DNA of 33,037 nucleotides from Treponema sp. (GTDB taxonomy: Bacteria; Spirochaetota; Spirochaetia; Treponematales; Breznakiellaceae). The notes beneath the pieces were generated by a model that saw nothing but the letters and a program-made list of their open reading frames with translations, was not told where the DNA came from and made no database searches. The translations under genes were made by a program, and so were the position numbers. The stretch spans positions 1 to 33,037 of the forward strand of contig JAITQK010000189.1 in assembly GCA_031288975.1 (NCBI GenBank), given 5' to 3'. Of the stretch, positions 1-7,250 are shown piece after piece. Each line of letters begins with the position of its first letter. Positions within the stretch are counted from its first letter, which is position 1.

Positions 1-93
1 ACTTCGCATAACAGGACTGCATACGCATCGTCGCTTCGCTCCCCGGGGTTCCGTTTGCCTGGCTCAATCGCTACGCTCATTCACACGGCTCCC

Positions 94-161
94 TGCATCC
101 ACATTTTTGTGCGCCGCAATGCTACGCATTGCCTTATAGGTGCACAAAAACGTCGTATGCA
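94..161. repeat. Nested palindromic repeat unit
   Basis: The outer arms are TGCAT near 94 and ATGCA ending at 161. An imperfect middle pair (TTTTTGTGCgCC against GGtGCACAAAAA) lies inside them. The core is a perfect hairpin, GCAATGC-TAC-GCATTGC, at 116-132. The whole could fold into one long cruciform, as REP-like or MITE-like elements do. It directly abuts the truncated antitoxin fragment, so it may be an insertion that broke that gene. No second copy is visible in the window. Confidence 0.55.
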
Positions 162-170
162 GATGGAAAG

Positions 171-299
171 GAGATACAAGCCTATCTCTCTGATATTTTT
201 GAAAGCGGAGACCCTGACCTTATCATTGCCGCAATCGGGAACGTGTCCCGCGCTCATGGTATGTCAAACATTGCCGGTGATACTAACCTTGTGCGGTGA
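171..299 (+). pseudogene. Truncated HI1420-family antitoxin remnant (left end)
   Basis: The frame starting at 171 reads EIQAYLSDIFESGDPDL, then IIAAIGNVSRAHGMSNIAG, and stops at TGA 297-299. This matches the central part of HigA-like antidote proteins of the HI1420 type (YL..xxGDPxLIxxAIGxVSRAxGMxxIA). The N-terminus, the LYKSLS helix and the C-terminal NPSF segment are missing. No partner toxin is present. It closely resembles the second remnant at 31699-31920, and both break at the same homologous point near the N-terminus. It is presumably non-functional. Confidence 0.6.
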
Positions 300-329
300 A
301 AGTCCGCTTGTTCGCAGGTTTCTGCTGAA

Positions 330-776
330 TCAGGTCCCGCTTGCCAGCTTCCGTGCAGGAGCACCGCCGGAAATGTCGTCCAAGAATTTGATCTCTTCGG
401 CGTTCAGGTATTTCCGGTATTCTTCCTGCCGGTGTTCCTTAACTTTCACCAGAACCTTCCGCTCACGGGAGGCTTCGAGGTAGATTTCTCGGGCTTCTTC
501 GAGTTTACGCTTCGCTTTGGCAGCGTTTTCCAGAAGTTCGGCGCGGGTGTTGTCCAGCCGCTGGATGTACCGGTCAAAGGCCAGAATCTCCGTTGCACCG
601 TGACTTGGGGAAAAACGTGCTTGTGCTGTCTGGTCCCGTTCCACTTTCACAGCCTCGATGGTCTGTTCAAGCTGGGTAAGAACGCCTACTGCCCTGCCGA
701 GTTCAATCTTCGTTTCCTGTTCCCGGTATTTCCGGAGTTCCAGTACCTTTTCAAGACTGAAGGTAAACTGTTTCAT
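330..776 (-). CDS. fliJ: Flagellar export chaperone/ATPase stalk protein FliJ
   Basis: A protein of 148 residues beginning MKQFTFSLEKVLELRKYREQ, the typical FliJ opening. It is followed by almost continuous heptad-rich, charged helix. FliJ is a small antiparallel coiled coil that sits in the FliI hexamer as a rotor-like stalk and links it to FlhA in the flagellar type III export apparatus. Its sequence is poorly conserved, so the call rests on length, coiled coil and position. It starts one base after the fliI stop, with only a weak ribosome site, so coupling to fliI translation is likely. It is the last gene of the minus-strand run in this window. Confidence 0.88.
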   Translation of the reverse strand: MKQFTFSLEKVLELRKYREQETKIELGRAVGVLTQLEQTIEAVKVERDQTAQARFSPSHGATEILAFDRYIQRLDNTRAELLENAAKAKRKLEEAREIYLEASRERKVLVKVKEHRQEEYRKYLNAEEIKFLDDISGGAPARKLASGT

Positions 777-777
777 A

Positions 778-2130
778 TTAAGATTCGAGTGGAAGGTTCA
801 TTTCTTCTGCCGGTATTTCGGCGCCGGAAATGGCGGCCATGGCGGTGAGGGTTTCCTGAATCGTGGACTTTTCGCCTACTCCCTGGATGAGGAATTCGTC
901 GATGGCCCCGTGTTTTGCAATTGCTTCATCAATAGTGGTATTTGACCCGGTGTGGTAGGCCCCTACGTTGATGAGGTCCTCGTTCTCGGTGTATACCGCC
1001 ATGAGACGCCGTAAGTACCCCGCCGCTTTATTGGTAACAGGACCTGAAACAACTGGGGCTAAACGGGAAACACTGGCAAGTACATCAATAGCAGGATAAT
1101 GGTAGGCCTGGGCCAAGGACCGGGAAAGTACGATATGACCATCCAGGATGCCCCGGACCGTGTCGGCTACCGGTTCATCCAGATCATCCCCATCAACCAG
1201 GATGGTATAAAAACCGGTGATCGTTCCTTTTTCAGAGGAACCACAGCGTTCGAGCAATTTGGGCATGGTATCAAACATACTGGGGGTATAGCCCCTGGTC
1301 GCCGGAGGTTCCCCCACAGCAAGGCCGATTTCCCGTTGGGCACGGGCAAAGCGGGTAACCGAATCAAAGAGGAGCATCACATCCTGTCCCTGATCCCGGA
1401 AGTATTCTGCCACAGCAGTGGCCACATAGGCTCCTCTGAGGCGGGAGAGGGGGGGAGAATTGGAAGGGGTAACTATCAGGACGCTCCGGGCAAGCCCTTC
1501 TTTGCCCAGATCGTTTTCAATGAAGTCGTTCACTTCCCGGCCCCGCTCACCGATGAGGGCCACGACATTCACATCCGCATTGGTATTCCGGGCTATCATA
1601 CCCAGGAGGGTTGATTTTCCCACCCCAGAACCGGCGAAAATGCCCAGCCGCTGTCCTCTGCCGACCGCCAGTATCCCGTCGATGGCCCGCACGCCAGTAC
1701 TGATGCGTTCAGTTATCCGTCTGCGCTTTAAGGGGTCAGGAGCGCTTGCCATGGCCGGATAATGGAGACTCGATTCAATATCCCCTTTACCATCACTGGG
1801 GCGTCCCTGGGCATCCAACACCCGGCCCAGTAATTTCTCAGAAACCGCTATTTCAAGACAGCTCCCTGAAGCAACTACCCGGCTGCCAACTTCAATCCCG
1901 GTGGTTTCCTGGTATGCCATGAGCTGTACTGTTTCATCCCGAAGCCCCACGACCTCAGCCTGAATAAGACCAGGACCCTTCGGCGCTTCAATGCGGCATA
2001 CTTCCCCGATGATGGCGGTAGGGCCACGGCTTTCTATGAGCAGGCCCTGCACTTTAGAAATATGCCCAACACATTTGATAGGGTCTATCCGTTCTGCAGC
2101 GTGAAGGTATTTTTCAATAACCGTTTCCAC
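778..2130 (-). CDS. fliI: Flagellum-specific ATP synthase FliI
   Basis: A protein of 450 residues and the ATPase of the flagellar type III export apparatus, in the F1-beta/Rho-like family. Visible motifs are the Walker A loop AGSGVGKST (about 166-174), the ALIGERGREV segment that follows it, and the Walker B strand VMLLFDSVTRFARAQREIG. The protein acts as a hexamer on the cytoplasmic side, with FliH as regulator and FliJ as stalk. The start is GTG, overlapping the fliH stop by one base (TAGTG), which points to reinitiation. Length and motifs are normal for the family. Confidence 0.97.
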   Translation of the reverse strand: METVIEKYLHAAERIDPIKCVGHISKVQGLLIESRGPTAIIGEVCRIEAPKGPGLIQAEVVGLRDETVQLMAYQETTGIEVGSRVVASGSCLEIAVSEKLLGRVLDAQGRPSDGKGDIESSLHYPAMASAPDPLKRRRITERISTGVRAIDGILAVGRGQRLGIFAGSGVGKSTLLGMIARNTNADVNVVALIGERGREVNDFIENDLGKEGLARSVLIVTPSNSPPLSRLRGAYVATAVAEYFRDQGQDVMLLFDSVTRFARAQREIGLAVGEPPATRGYTPSMFDTMPKLLERCGSSEKGTITGFYTILVDGDDLDEPVADTVRGILDGHIVLSRSLAQAYHYPAIDVLASVSRLAPVVSGPVTNKAAGYLRRLMAVYTENEDLINVGAYHTGSNTTIDEAIAKHGAIDEFLIQGVGEKSTIQETLTAMAAISGAEIPAEEMNLPLES

Positions 2131-3092
2131 TAGGCTTGGGTTCCTTCGTTTTTCGGAGCCGGTTTAGGTTTAGAGGTGATCGGCACCATTTCCAGGATTT
2201 TTGCTTCCAATTCTGCAAGCTGACTGGAGATCCGTGCGTCAATCTCACCAAAATCGGTCTCAACGATACAACCTCCGGAATCCACTGAGGAATCTTCCTG
2301 GACCTGTATGGATTTAACCCCTTCCATCCGCTGGATAAAATCTTTGATATGCTCGGTGGTCAGTTTTACATCTGCCAGATTGACCCGGATGATGACATTC
2401 CCCCGTCCCTTTACCTTTTTCAGCGCCTGAACCACATTGGAAAGGATCACATTACGCTGATTCTCGGAAATGACCTTGATCACTTTCCGGGACATAAGGA
2501 TTACCAGGTCTATGATCTGCTGTTCCGTTTCCGCGAGAATCTCAGCCCGCTTTTCCTGTGCCCGTTCCAGCATGACCTGGGTTCTTTCAATGAGCCGCTC
2601 TACCTCGGCCTTGCCTTCGTTGAAACCTGCTTCCCGGCCTGCGAGCCGGCTCTGGGCTTCGGCATTTTTCCGTTCTCCTTCAATGGCGACCCGGGACGCG
2701 GCCTCAAACTCCGCCGCCTTTTGCCGGGCTTCCGCGAGGATCCCCTCGGCCTCATCTGCTGCCGCCTGCTTCAAGGACTGGGCTTCCCCGGTCTTCCGCT
2801 TGACTTCCTGAAACGCTGCGGATTCAGCGTCTGCAATGATCCGGTCCGCTTCTGCTTGAGCGGAACGAATCATAGTCTCTCGTTCAACGTCCCATTGGCT
2901 TTTAAAAAGTTCCGCTTCCTGACGAAGCTCCTCTGCGGTGGGGCCTTGATATTCCTCGACCTCTGTGGCTTCTTCGACTTCCTCTTCTCCCTGCACCGGA
3001 TGATCCAGCGCGGTAAAAGATTGGGGAGATTCAAGGAATACCGTATTATTATTGAGGGTGACCTCACCGGATCTGAAAACCGCTTTTACCAT
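2130..3092 (-). CDS. fliH: Flagellar assembly protein FliH
   Basis: A protein of 320 residues. The N-terminal region is acidic (EEEVEEATEVEEY). It is followed by a long Ala/Glu/Gln-rich helical stretch and then the conserved FliH/V-ATPase-E-like C-terminal domain (IIDLVILMSRKVIKVISENQ...). FliH binds FliI, holds it inactive until docked, and tethers it to the C-ring through FliN. The identification combines domain character with its place between fliG and fliI. It begins three bases after the fliG stop. The long coiled-coil middle makes it larger than the E. coli protein, which I understand is usual for spirochaetes. Confidence 0.92.
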   Translation of the reverse strand: MVKAVFRSGEVTLNNNTVFLESPQSFTALDHPVQGEEEVEEATEVEEYQGPTAEELRQEAELFKSQWDVERETMIRSAQAEADRIIADAESAAFQEVKRKTGEAQSLKQAAADEAEGILAEARQKAAEFEAASRVAIEGERKNAEAQSRLAGREAGFNEGKAEVERLIERTQVMLERAQEKRAEILAETEQQIIDLVILMSRKVIKVISENQRNVILSNVVQALKKVKGRGNVIIRVNLADVKLTTEHIKDFIQRMEGVKSIQVQEDSSVDSGGCIVETDFGEIDARISSQLAELEAKILEMVPITSKPKPAPKNEGTQA

Positions 3093-3095
3093 GTA

Positions 3096-4139
3096 TTATA
3101 CCACCAATTCATCCTCTCCAGCCCGTGCGATGACAATTTCACCGGCATCTTCAAGGCGCCGGATAATCGCCACAATCTTTTGCTGGGATTCTTCCACATC
3201 CTTTAAGCGGACCGGACCCATGTATTCCATATCTTCCTTCAGCATCTGGCCGGCGCGCTTACTCATGTTCCGGAAGATCTTATCCTGTACTTCGGTATCC
3301 ACGGATTTGAGGGCCTTGGCCAGTTCGCTGACATCCACTTCCCGCAGTACCTTCTGAATGGACTTGTCGTCGATCATGACAATATCCTCGAACACGAACA
3401 TCCGTTTCTTGATCTCTTCTGCCAGTTCCGGATCGTTTTCTTCCAGGGTTTCAATGATCTGCTTTTCCGATGCCCGGTCAACCATATTGAGGATCTCGAC
3501 GATGCTTTCCACCCCCCCTGCTGCGGTATAATCTTCACTGGACAGGGTGGACAGTTTCTTTTCCAAGACCCGCTCCACTTCCCGCAGGACTTCAGGACTG
3601 GTGCGGTCCATGGTAGCAATCCGCCGGGCCACATCGCTCTGTATCTCCTGGGGGAGGTTCTGGAGTATGACCGATGCCTTATTTGGCTCCAAATAGGCCA
3701 GGATAAGGGCCATGGTTTGGGGATGTTCTTGCTGAATGAAGTTGAGGAGGTGCGCCGGATCAGTACGGCGGATAAAATCAAAGGGCCTCACCTGAAGACT
3801 TGAGGTCAGACGGTTGATGATATCAATAGCCTTCTGGCTTCCCACGGATTTTTCCAGTACCTCTCGTGCATAATCAATACCACCAGTGGTGATAAATTGA
3901 TTTGCCATCATGAGTTCCTGGAACTCCTGCAGAATGCCGTCTTTCTGGCCAGGCTCTATGGTTTCAAGCCGGGCAATCTCAAAGGTAATGGTTTCTATTT
4001 CATCTTCCCGCAAATATTTAAATATTTCCGCAGATACTTCGGAACCCATAGTAACTAAAAAGGCCGCAGCCTTCTGGCGGCCACTGAGATCAGTATCGTC
4101 TTTTTTCCTGGCTCCGCCGGAGCCGGATAATTTTGCCAT
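3096..4139 (-). CDS. fliG: Flagellar motor switch protein FliG (FliG2 type by position)
   Basis: A protein of 347 residues, the rotor component that contacts the stator and converts ion flow into torque. The N-terminal domain (SGRQKAAAFLVTMGSEVSAEIF) binds FliF. The middle domain carries the EHPQT motif (about 138-142) and the PxxxxxVxxRIATMD region. The C-terminal domain has alternating charged residues in the torque helix (SIQKVLREVD, DKIFRNMSKRA). Spirochaetes commonly carry two fliG genes. The copy in the flgB operon is FliG2, the one needed for motor assembly in Borrelia. It starts two bases after the fliF stop. Confidence 0.97.
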   Translation of the reverse strand: MAKLSGSGGARKKDDTDLSGRQKAAAFLVTMGSEVSAEIFKYLREDEIETITFEIARLETIEPGQKDGILQEFQELMMANQFITTGGIDYAREVLEKSVGSQKAIDIINRLTSSLQVRPFDFIRRTDPAHLLNFIQQEHPQTMALILAYLEPNKASVILQNLPQEIQSDVARRIATMDRTSPEVLREVERVLEKKLSTLSSEDYTAAGGVESIVEILNMVDRASEKQIIETLEENDPELAEEIKKRMFVFEDIVMIDDKSIQKVLREVDVSELAKALKSVDTEVQDKIFRNMSKRAGQMLKEDMEYMGPVRLKDVEESQQKIVAIIRRLEDAGEIVIARAGEDELVV

Positions 4140-4141
4140 GC

Positions 4142-5845
4142 CTATTCCTCCAAAAGCCAGGTTCTGATGAGTTGTGCCACATCCTCAGGATGCTCCTTAG
4201 TCAATTTAATAATCCCCTCGTGGAGGTTCATGCGTTCCCGCTCTTCCACGGATATAGGTACTTCCTGATCTTCTTCCGCCTGCATAAGCGCACTTTCCCG
4301 GAGGGCCTGTTCCCGCCGTGAACGTTCATCTTCCGCTGCCCGCCGCCGCCTTTCCATTTCCCTCGAAATCGCCCGGAACAGAAAAAAGGCTACAATCAGG
4401 AAGACCAGTCCTCCAATGCCCCAAAAGAACAGGGTTTGTACCTGCTGGGTCTTGAAGTACTGAGCGTCTCTATCAGCATGCTCTTGGGTCCGGTCAAAGC
4501 GGATGTTCTGGACCGTTACCGAATCGCCCCGGGCGGCATTATACCCGATGGCATTTTGAATCCACTGCTGGGTTGCCCTGAGTTCCTCCGGAGGTATGGG
4601 GGTGTATTCCCGTTCTATTGAGCCATTGGGAAGCACCACGGGCTTCCGTTTTTCATCGTAATTCAGTTTCCAGGTACCATCGATATTGACGGACACCGTA
4701 ACCCGATCTATGGTCGGACTCCGTTCTTCCTGAATAGAACGCTTGTTGAGTTCTTCATTAACGGTCTGGGTTTCCTGACTCACCTTCCCGACAATATTGG
4801 ACATATCCCGGAATGCCGGCGCGGTCTGCCCTTCCCCTCCCGCAGGTCCTTCGGGGTTAATCCCCGTACCTTCCCAAGAGGTCTTCGAGGTGGTCTGAGA
4901 CCGGGGGATGGACTGGACTCGCAAGGAATCATCATAGGAAAGCCCCGGGGTCTGCTCCTTTAAGGTAATAGGGAAAAATTCTTCGGTACTGACGGCCTTT
5001 TTGGACAGATCCATATCTATCTTAATGTTGAGGTCCCGAACCCGATCCGCAGTAAAGGTCCCCTGGAGGTCCTTGAGGATCCGCGCACGGTACTGGGTTT
5101 CCAGGGTCTGGATCATCTTGTTGCCCCGCTCAATGAGGGCAAGGCGATCAGATTCGGCCATGCCTGCAAAGTCATTCAGAACCATACCATTCTCATCGGT
5201 GATGACGATATTTTCATCCGTGAGTCCCTCCACCGCAAACTTGAGGGTCTTCTGTATCCCCTCAATCTTCTTACGGTTTTGGGTGATATCACTCCCTGGC
5301 CGGGGGGTGATGATGACGCTGGCAGTTGTCGGGTTCTGGAGGGAACCGAAGAGTTCCCGTTTTGGAAACACGATCATAACATCGGCGTTATCCACATCAT
5401 CCAGGGCCTTCACATGGTCGTTTACCATCTGGGTGATCGCCCGCTGGAGGTTCACGTTCCGCTCCAAATCGGTGATGGTCCACCGTTCCCGGTCAAAGAT
5501 GGCCCAGGGGTCGGTCCTTGAGGGAACCAGGTCTTCACGAATAAGAATCGCCCGCATCCTGCGGGCAGTGATTTCATTAGGAACCATGATGACCCCTGTG
5601 GCGGATACGGAAGTTCTGATCCCTTCCGCGTTGATCCGGGTAACGATCCGATCCCGTGCGTCCTCGTCCTTGATGGCCGCGTCAATAACCGGCACCATCG
5701 TGGGGGCGGAAGAAACCGAAAAGAGGGCGATAAACCCTACGATCACTGCCACCCCAATCCCTATGAGGATGAGCTTCTGTACTAAGGACCATTTTCCCCA
5801 GAGTTTTTGTATTTGTCCTACAAGTTTCTTAAACCACTCATTCAT
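4142..5845 (-). CDS. fliF: Flagellar MS-ring protein FliF
   Basis: A protein of 567 residues that forms the membrane ring on which the motor is built. It has two membrane segments, one near the N-terminus (LILIGIGVAVIVGFIALF, about 25-42) and one near 450-475 (FFWGIGGLVFLIVAFFLF). Between them are the periplasmic ring-building motifs (MVPVIDAAIKDEDARDRIV) and a large periplasmic domain. The C-terminal tail (EHPEDVAQLIRTWLLEE) is the conserved FliG-binding peptide. The ATG is preceded by a strong GGGGAGGGG ribosome site. A gap of 76 bases separates it from fliE, with no clear promoter. Confidence 0.97.
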   Translation of the reverse strand: MNEWFKKLVGQIQKLWGKWSLVQKLILIGIGVAVIVGFIALFSVSSAPTMVPVIDAAIKDEDARDRIVTRINAEGIRTSVSATGVIMVPNEITARRMRAILIREDLVPSRTDPWAIFDRERWTITDLERNVNLQRAITQMVNDHVKALDDVDNADVMIVFPKRELFGSLQNPTTASVIITPRPGSDITQNRKKIEGIQKTLKFAVEGLTDENIVITDENGMVLNDFAGMAESDRLALIERGNKMIQTLETQYRARILKDLQGTFTADRVRDLNIKIDMDLSKKAVSTEEFFPITLKEQTPGLSYDDSLRVQSIPRSQTTSKTSWEGTGINPEGPAGGEGQTAPAFRDMSNIVGKVSQETQTVNEELNKRSIQEERSPTIDRVTVSVNIDGTWKLNYDEKRKPVVLPNGSIEREYTPIPPEELRATQQWIQNAIGYNAARGDSVTVQNIRFDRTQEHADRDAQYFKTQQVQTLFFWGIGGLVFLIVAFFLFRAISREMERRRRAAEDERSRREQALRESALMQAEEDQEVPISVEERERMNLHEGIIKLTKEHPEDVAQLIRTWLLEE

Positions 5846-5921
5846 ATTCCCCTCCCCAAAAGAACGTCATTCTGCAGGAATGTTATTCCCAGGGACGTAC
5901 CTCATCCTGTGTATCCCAATC

Positions 5922-6296
5922 TTACCGGGTATTGATAAGATCCTTCCAACTCTGTACCAAACGACTGAGTACCGTTCTCGTAATATTCAAAGACAGCGAC
6001 GCATTAGCCTGTGCAATGGTGATATCATGGACATCCACCGAACCAGGCTCGGTTATAGCAGCCTGTATCAGATTATTCGCAGTATGCTGTTGGGCACTCA
6101 CCTTATCCAGTGCCTGGAGCATCACATCCTCAAAGGTACCGGAACGGAGAGCCGCCTCGGCGCCTACCTTGTTTCCTAACTCTGACAAGGTCTGCCCCGC
6201 AGGGTTCACCGCAGCAGCAGAGGCGAAATGCTTGGGATTGGTCACCCTTAAAGGGACCTGACTTGCCGGAACCAGTTCAGGCCGGAAAACGGTCAT
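5922..6296 (-). CDS. fliE: Flagellar hook-basal body protein FliE
   Basis: A protein of 124 residues that joins the MS-ring to the proximal rod. The conserved C-terminal half is clear: FEDVMLQALDKVSAQQ, then NNLIQAAITEPGSVDVHDITIAQANASLSLN and a final helical TRTVLSRLVQSWKDLINTR. The N-terminal 40 residues are variable, as in other FliE proteins. It begins three bases after flgC, in the same order (flgB-flgC-fliE-fliF) found in Bacillus and other spirochaetes. The length is slightly above the usual 100-110. Confidence 0.95.
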   Translation of the reverse strand: MTVFRPELVPASQVPLRVTNPKHFASAAAVNPAGQTLSELGNKVGAEAALRSGTFEDVMLQALDKVSAQQHTANNLIQAAITEPGSVDVHDITIAQANASLSLNITRTVLSRLVQSWKDLINTR

Positions 6297-6299
6297 GTA

Positions 6300-6761
6300 T
6301 TACCTCCCGCCTATGTCCAAGGCCCGCTGGAACATACTCTTGGAACCGTCAATGATAGCCGCATTGGCCTCATACGCCCGGGAAGCGGAGATTATATCCA
6401 CCATTTCGGTGACGATATCCACATTGGGATATTCCACATACCCCTCATTAGGCCCTGAGAGTATGGCGTCAGGATGGGTCGGATCATAGACCAGCCGGTT
6501 CTTGGCGGCAGAATCCTTTTGTATTTCCGCAACCCGCACCCCTTTCCCCGGACCATTGTCCATGCCCTCGGGCAAAAAGGGGGAACGCCAATAAGGACCC
6601 TCCACCCGAGGCCGCATGATAACCCGGCTCCTCCGGTAAGGTCCCCCTTCCGCAGTACGGGTGGTAGAGACATTGGCGATATTGTCGGCAATTACCTCGG
6701 TACGGAGCCGTTCGGCACTCATCCCCGTGGCAGCTATGTTTATTGAATTGAAAATTCCCAT
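6300..6761 (-). CDS. flgC: Flagellar proximal rod protein FlgC
   Basis: A protein of 153 residues opening with the rod/hook N-terminal motif (MGIFNSINIAATGMSAERLR, then ADNIANVSTT). It ends with the matching C-terminal coil (VDIVTEMVDIISASRAYEAN, then MFQRALDIGG). Together these two coils form the coiled-coil shell of the axial rod. It is exported by the FliI/FlhA system without a cleaved signal. The gap to flgB is 11 bases. The length fits the family. Confidence 0.97.
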   Translation of the reverse strand: MGIFNSINIAATGMSAERLRTEVIADNIANVSTTRTAEGGPYRRSRVIMRPRVEGPYWRSPFLPEGMDNGPGKGVRVAEIQKDSAAKNRLVYDPTHPDAILSGPNEGYVEYPNVDIVTEMVDIISASRAYEANAAIIDGSKSMFQRALDIGGR

Positions 6762-6772
6762 ATACCCTTATC

Positions 6773-7192
6773 CTATCTTAATACCAGATTGACCTGGCTG
6801 AACTCGAAGGTCGCCGCCTGGGCCAAAAGGCTATACATCAGTTGATTTTGTAAGGCCCGCTGGAACTCCTGCTCCGCATCCACGTTGTTTCCGTTGTTTT
6901 TGGAAACCGAGAGATAATCCACCACCCGTCGCGGCTCCACATCCCGGTAATCCCGTTTCTGCCAATTAGAAATATGCCGAGAATCCGTCCGGGTCATTTC
7001 CAGGGCGGGCTGCTGTTTTTCCGTATCCAGTGCCCGTTTCAGTTCACTTTCAAAGTTCACCTCTGAACGTTTGAAATTCGGTACATTCGCGTTGCTGATA
7101 TTATTGGCAATCACCTCTCGCCGGAGGGCACTCACATCCAAAGCCCGGTGCACTAAATCGACTGTTCGAGAAAAGTCAGTATCAATACCCAT
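6773..7192 (-). CDS. flgB: Flagellar proximal rod protein FlgB
   Basis: A protein of 139 residues with the rod signature near the N-terminus (LDVSALRREVIANNISNANVPNFK) and a C-terminal helix (EFQRALQNQLMYSLLAQAATFEF). It forms the first ring of the proximal rod with FlgC and FlgF. A good ribosome site (GGGGAG at 7199-7204) lies upstream. It is the first flagellar gene after hslU, with a 58-base gap that may contain a promoter. The same hslU-flgB junction is known in Borrelia and, with codY in between, in Bacillus subtilis. Confidence 0.97.
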   Translation of the reverse strand: MGIDTDFSRTVDLVHRALDVSALRREVIANNISNANVPNFKRSEVNFESELKRALDTEKQQPALEMTRTDSRHISNWQKRDYRDVEPRRVVDYLSVSKNNGNNVDAEQEFQRALQNQLMYSLLAQAATFEFSQVNLVLR

Positions 7193-7210
7193 TATAGTCT
7201 CCCCATTTAT

Positions 7211-7238
7211 TCATCGGCAGCTTTAATTAGCGAGTTTA
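7211..7238 (-). promoter_or_regulatory. Possible sigma-28-like promoter before flgB
   Basis: On the minus strand the hslU-flgB gap reads TAAA (7238-7235), 16 bases, then GCCGATGA (7218-7211). The flagellar sigma-28 consensus is TAAA, 15 bases, GCCGATAA. The -10 box matches 7 of 8, but the spacing is one base long. A start about 7 bases downstream would fall at the edge of the flgB ribosome site, which is tight. flgB could equally be transcribed by readthrough from hslU. This is tentative. Confidence 0.3.
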
Positions 7239-7250
7239 GATAACATTTAG

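Larger units (their letters stand above)
1..329. other. Gene-free left end with repeat and antitoxin debris
   Basis: This stretch lies downstream of the fliJ stop codon and contains no intact gene that I can support. It holds a nested palindromic repeat at 94-161 and a truncated antitoxin fragment at 171-299, both listed separately. I see no convincing hairpin plus T-run that would end the flagellar operon here, so the operon may continue to the left or end at a site I cannot recognise. The left edge is an arbitrary cut. Confidence 0.5.

Noticed and set aside
5001-6179. A 392-codon plus-strand open frame over fliF and fliE
   Set aside because: It is a shadow of fliF and fliE, full of Arg/Ser runs, and crosses the fliE-fliF intergenic gap with no domain or ribosome site.
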